This document shows, piece by piece, positions 5,392 to 7,118 of a DNA stretch of 7,118 nucleotides. The notes under the pieces were generated by a model, which was given only the letters and a program-made list of their open reading frames with translations, ran no database searches and was not told where the DNA came from. Position numbers and translations under genes: made by a program. The DNA lies in assembly GCA_902489185.1 (NCBI GenBank), contig CABTZC010000104.1:1-7118 (forward strand), in the 5' to 3' direction. The stretch is from an uncultured Brevibacterium sp. (GTDB lineage Bacteria; Actinomycetota; Actinomycetes; Actinomycetales; Brevibacteriaceae). The first letter of the stretch is position 1, and every line of letters begins with the position of its first letter.

Positions 5392-6694
5392 ACCTCACAA
5401 GGGTACGGGCTCCGAAGTCGAGAGCTTCGAGCGGAACACGCTCGTCGACTCCGTGGAACATGGCCGGGAAGTCCAAGTCGCCTGTCAATTTAAGCGGTGC
5501 AAAACCGTATCCAGTAATACCCAGTTCAGACAATGCTTTGTTGTCGGTTCCGCCAGACAGTGTGTAAGGCAAAACTGCGGCACCAGGGTCTTCGGCTTCA
5601 ATCGCTTCTTTCATCCGCTCGATCAAGGCTCCGGAAAAGGAGGTTTCCAGCGAGACACCGGAAATCACTTGCTCGACCACAATGTCGGGGCCAGCGAGTT
5701 CTTTGATCGTCAACAGTGCGTCTTCGTTACGCCCTGGCAGTGGACGGCAGTCAATGAGTGCCGACGCCTGACCAGGAATCACATTGTGCTTGTACCCGGC
5801 GTCAAGTGCTGTTGGGTTAGCCGTGGTTTGGAAGGTAGCTCCCACAAACTTCAGAGCAGAGCCCAGTTCGGCCAGCAGTTTGTCGCGGTTAGCTTCCGTG
5901 TTCTCAATGCCAGTCAGTTCTGACACTCCAGCAAGAAGCTCACGTGTGGCTTCGGGAGGCTCACTTGGCCACTCGTGCGCACCGATACGAGCCACCGCAG
6001 CCGCCAACTTCACAACCGGGTTGTCGTTATTGATCTGCGAACCGTGCCCCGCAGAACCGTGAGCCGTCAGGCGCACCCACTCCATACCCTTCTCGGCAGT
6101 CTGCACCAAGTACGCACGTTGCCCGCGGATATCCACCGAGTAACCACCCACCTCGGAGATGGCCTCAGTAGCACCGTCAAACACCTCGGGGTGGTTCTTT
6201 ACAACCCAGTGCGAACCGTAGGTAGAACCCGCCTCCTCATCAGCGAAGAACGCAATAATCAAATCCCGGTCAGGCTGAACGTTTTGACGAACCAACGCAC
6301 GTACACCAGCGAGAATCATGGCGTCCATATTCTTCATATCAACGGCACCACGACCCCACACGCATCCGTCCTGAATGACAGCTTCGAATGGATCGACACT
6401 CCATTCGGACGCGTCCGCCGGGACCACATCGGTGTGGCCATGCACAACTAACGCCGGACGGTCCGGGTTCTTCCCCGGAATCCTCGCGAATAGATTGGCC
6501 CGTCCTGGAGCGGACTCAAAAATCTGGGACTCTACACCCACCTCGGCGAGCTTTTCCGCAATGTAATCAACGGCAATACGTTCGGGGTTAGCTTTACCTT
6601 CACCCCAGTTCTGGGTGTCAAGACGAATCAGGTCCTGGCACAGTTGAACGACCTCAGACGCGGCCTCATCACACACTTTGTCTAAAACACTCAT
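5375..6694 (-). CDS. M20/M25/M40 family metallo-hydrolase (peptidase or deacylase)
   Basis: This 439-residue cytoplasmic enzyme has the full M20 set for a two-zinc active site: VHGHTDVVP (84-92) with His87 and the supporting Asp89; GRGAVDMKN (114-122) with the bridging Asp119; FADEEAG (150-156) with catalytic Glu153 and ligand Glu154; SEVGG (180-184) with Glu181; and MFHGVDERVP near the end with His414. The middle part (roughly 200-320, AHGSAGHGSQ onward) is the lid or dimerisation domain. Length and motifs fit the actinobacterial M20 group often labelled dipeptidase, succinyl-diaminopimelate desuccinylase-like or acetylornithine deacetylase-like; the exact substrate cannot be told. The ATG at 6694 follows AAAGGAG at five bases' spacing, a strong ribosome site. 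Its stop lies inside the 3' end of the transporter gene. It diverges from the sulfoquinovose-synthase-like gene across 171 bp. Confidence 0.94.
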   Translation of the reverse strand: MSVLDKVCDEAASEVVQLCQDLIRLDTQNWGEGKANPERIAVDYIAEKLAEVGVESQIFESAPGRANLFARIPGKNPDRPALVVHGHTDVVPADASEWSVDPFEAVIQDGCVWGRGAVDMKNMDAMILAGVRALVRQNVQPDRDLIIAFFADEEAGSTYGSHWVVKNHPEVFDGATEAISEVGGYSVDIRGQRAYLVQTAEKGMEWVRLTAHGSAGHGSQINNDNPVVKLAAAVARIGAHEWPSEPPEATRELLAGVSELTGIENTEANRDKLLAELGSALKFVGATFQTTANPTALDAGYKHNVIPGQASALIDCRPLPGRNEDALLTIKELAGPDIVVEQVISGVSLETSFSGALIERMKEAIEAEDPGAAVLPYTLSGGTDNKALSELGITGYGFAPLKLTGDLDFPAMFHGVDERVPLEALDFGARTLVRFMVSA

Positions 6695-6865
6695 AAAGCT
6701 CCTTTCCCACCGCCAGTCTAAGAGCGTCCTTAGCCATGTGTGGATGTGTTCGTGGTTTGAACAAACTTCACGTGCTCTTCACCCCTGTTCATCTGTCACC
6801 AGCGATGACGCCGCCACATTAACGCTAAGGTGGAAGAACGCATATTTTGCCAAAGGAGAATCCGA
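6695..6865. promoter_or_regulatory. Divergent intergenic region, M20 peptidase and UDP-sulfoquinovose synthase-like genes
   Basis: This 171-bp gap is the widest in the window and must hold promoters for both outward genes. It has ribosome sites at both ends: AAAGGAG for the M20 gene, and AGGAG at 6854-6858, seven bases before the GTG at 6866. No promoter boxes stand out. The main structure is the inverted repeat at 6751-6772, near the middle. Confidence 0.6.
6751..6772. repeat. Operator-like inverted repeat
   Basis: The left arm CGTGGTTTG (6751-6759) and right arm CAAAC (6762-6766) plus CACG (6769-6772) are complementary over nine base pairs, around a central AA, with a TT interruption in the right arm. 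The symmetry and the position between two divergent genes suit a dimeric regulator. Which gene it would control is not known. Confidence 0.45.
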
Positions 6866-7118
6866 GTGAAGATTATCGTTTTCGGTGGAGACGGCTTCTG
6901 TGGCTGGCCCACCGTTTTGCACCTGTCTCAGCGTGGCCACGACGTCATGATTGTCGACAATCTGTCTCGTCGCAGAATTGACGATGAACTCGGAGCACAG
7001 TCCCTCACCCCTATAGCATCGATTGAGGAACGCATCGAGGCGTGGGAAGAAGTCTCTGGCAAGAAGATTCAATTCCGCAATATCAACATGGCAACCCAGC
7101 CGGACAAGTTGCTCGAGA
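6866..7118 (+). CDS. sqdB: UDP-sulfoquinovose synthase-like NAD-dependent epimerase family protein, N-terminal part
   Basis: The 84 codons present read as the start of an SQD1/SqdB-type enzyme of the short-chain dehydrogenase/reductase family. The known family member makes UDP-sulfoquinovose from UDP-glucose and sulfite, the head-group donor of sulfolipid. Residues 3-13 (IIVFGGDGFCG) form the first Rossmann strand and NAD-binding loop, followed by GWPTVLHLSQRGH. MIVDNLSRR (28-36) ends strand two with the NAD-ribose aspartate. SLTPIASIEERIEAWEEVSGK (residues 46-66) closely follows the plant SQD1 segment, which is far more specific than a generic epimerase. The catalytic Thr/Tyr/Lys lie beyond the window. 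GTG is the start, with AGGAG seven bases upstream. A related sugar-nucleotide enzyme acting in glycolipid synthesis is the main alternative. Confidence 0.85.
   Translation, partial: MKIIVFGGDGFCGWPTVLHLSQRGHDVMIVDNLSRRRIDDELGAQSLTPIASIEERIEAWEEVSGKKIQFRNINMATQPDKLLE

Noticed and set aside
6779..7072. Open minus-strand frame across the sqdB-like start region
   Set aside because: It is antisense to a clearly recognisable enzyme N-terminus and crosses the intergenic region. No family signature is seen.

Overview
This window looks like chromosome of an actinobacterium of moderate G+C. The main evidence is the group mshC (mycothiol cysteine ligase), a SCO1664-family kinase-like protein, a DUF3090 protein and an MSMEG_4193-type histidine phosphatase, which are hallmarks of Actinomycetota and usually lie close together. 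GTG starts, and several genes that look leaderless, fit this. A genus cannot be fixed; an Actinomycetaceae-like or other mid-GC actinobacterium is only a guess. I see no RNA gene, insertion sequence, CRISPR array or phage module.

Layout: positions 1-1596 hold a minus-strand run in the transcription order DUF3090, SCO1664-like, mshC (mshC is cut by the left edge). Genes then alternate strand one by one: a small highly acidic protein (+, 1634-1981), an aldo/keto reductase-fold protein (-, 2007-2903), undecaprenyl-diphosphatase uppP (+, 2970-3794), the histidine phosphatase (-, 3807-4424), a YdcZ-type DMT transporter (+, 4450-5391), an M20 metallopeptidase (-, 5375-6694), and the first 84 codons of a UDP-sulfoquinovose synthase-like gene (+, from 6866). 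Packing is tight: convergent ends are 25 bp and 12 bp apart or overlap by 17 bp, and divergent starts are 37, 66, 25 and 171 bp apart. No gene-free stretch exceeds 300 bases.

Function: mshC belongs to mycothiol synthesis. UppP recycles the undecaprenyl carrier for the cell wall. The SQD1-like enzyme points to sulfosugar or glycolipid synthesis. The kinase-like, zinc-ribbon and phosphatase proteins form a conserved actinobacterial set of unknown job.

The most unusual observations are: (1) an aldo/keto reductase in which all four catalytic residues appear replaced while the cofactor-phosphate motif remains; (2) a split between genes with strong Shine-Dalgarno sites and genes with a -10-like box 6-8 nt before the start codon, which suggests leaderless mRNAs; (3) divergent promoters that appear to overlap each other physically; (4) two operator-like inverted repeats, before mshC and before the sulfoquinovose-synthase-like gene. 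I do not see a clear new defence or mobile system.
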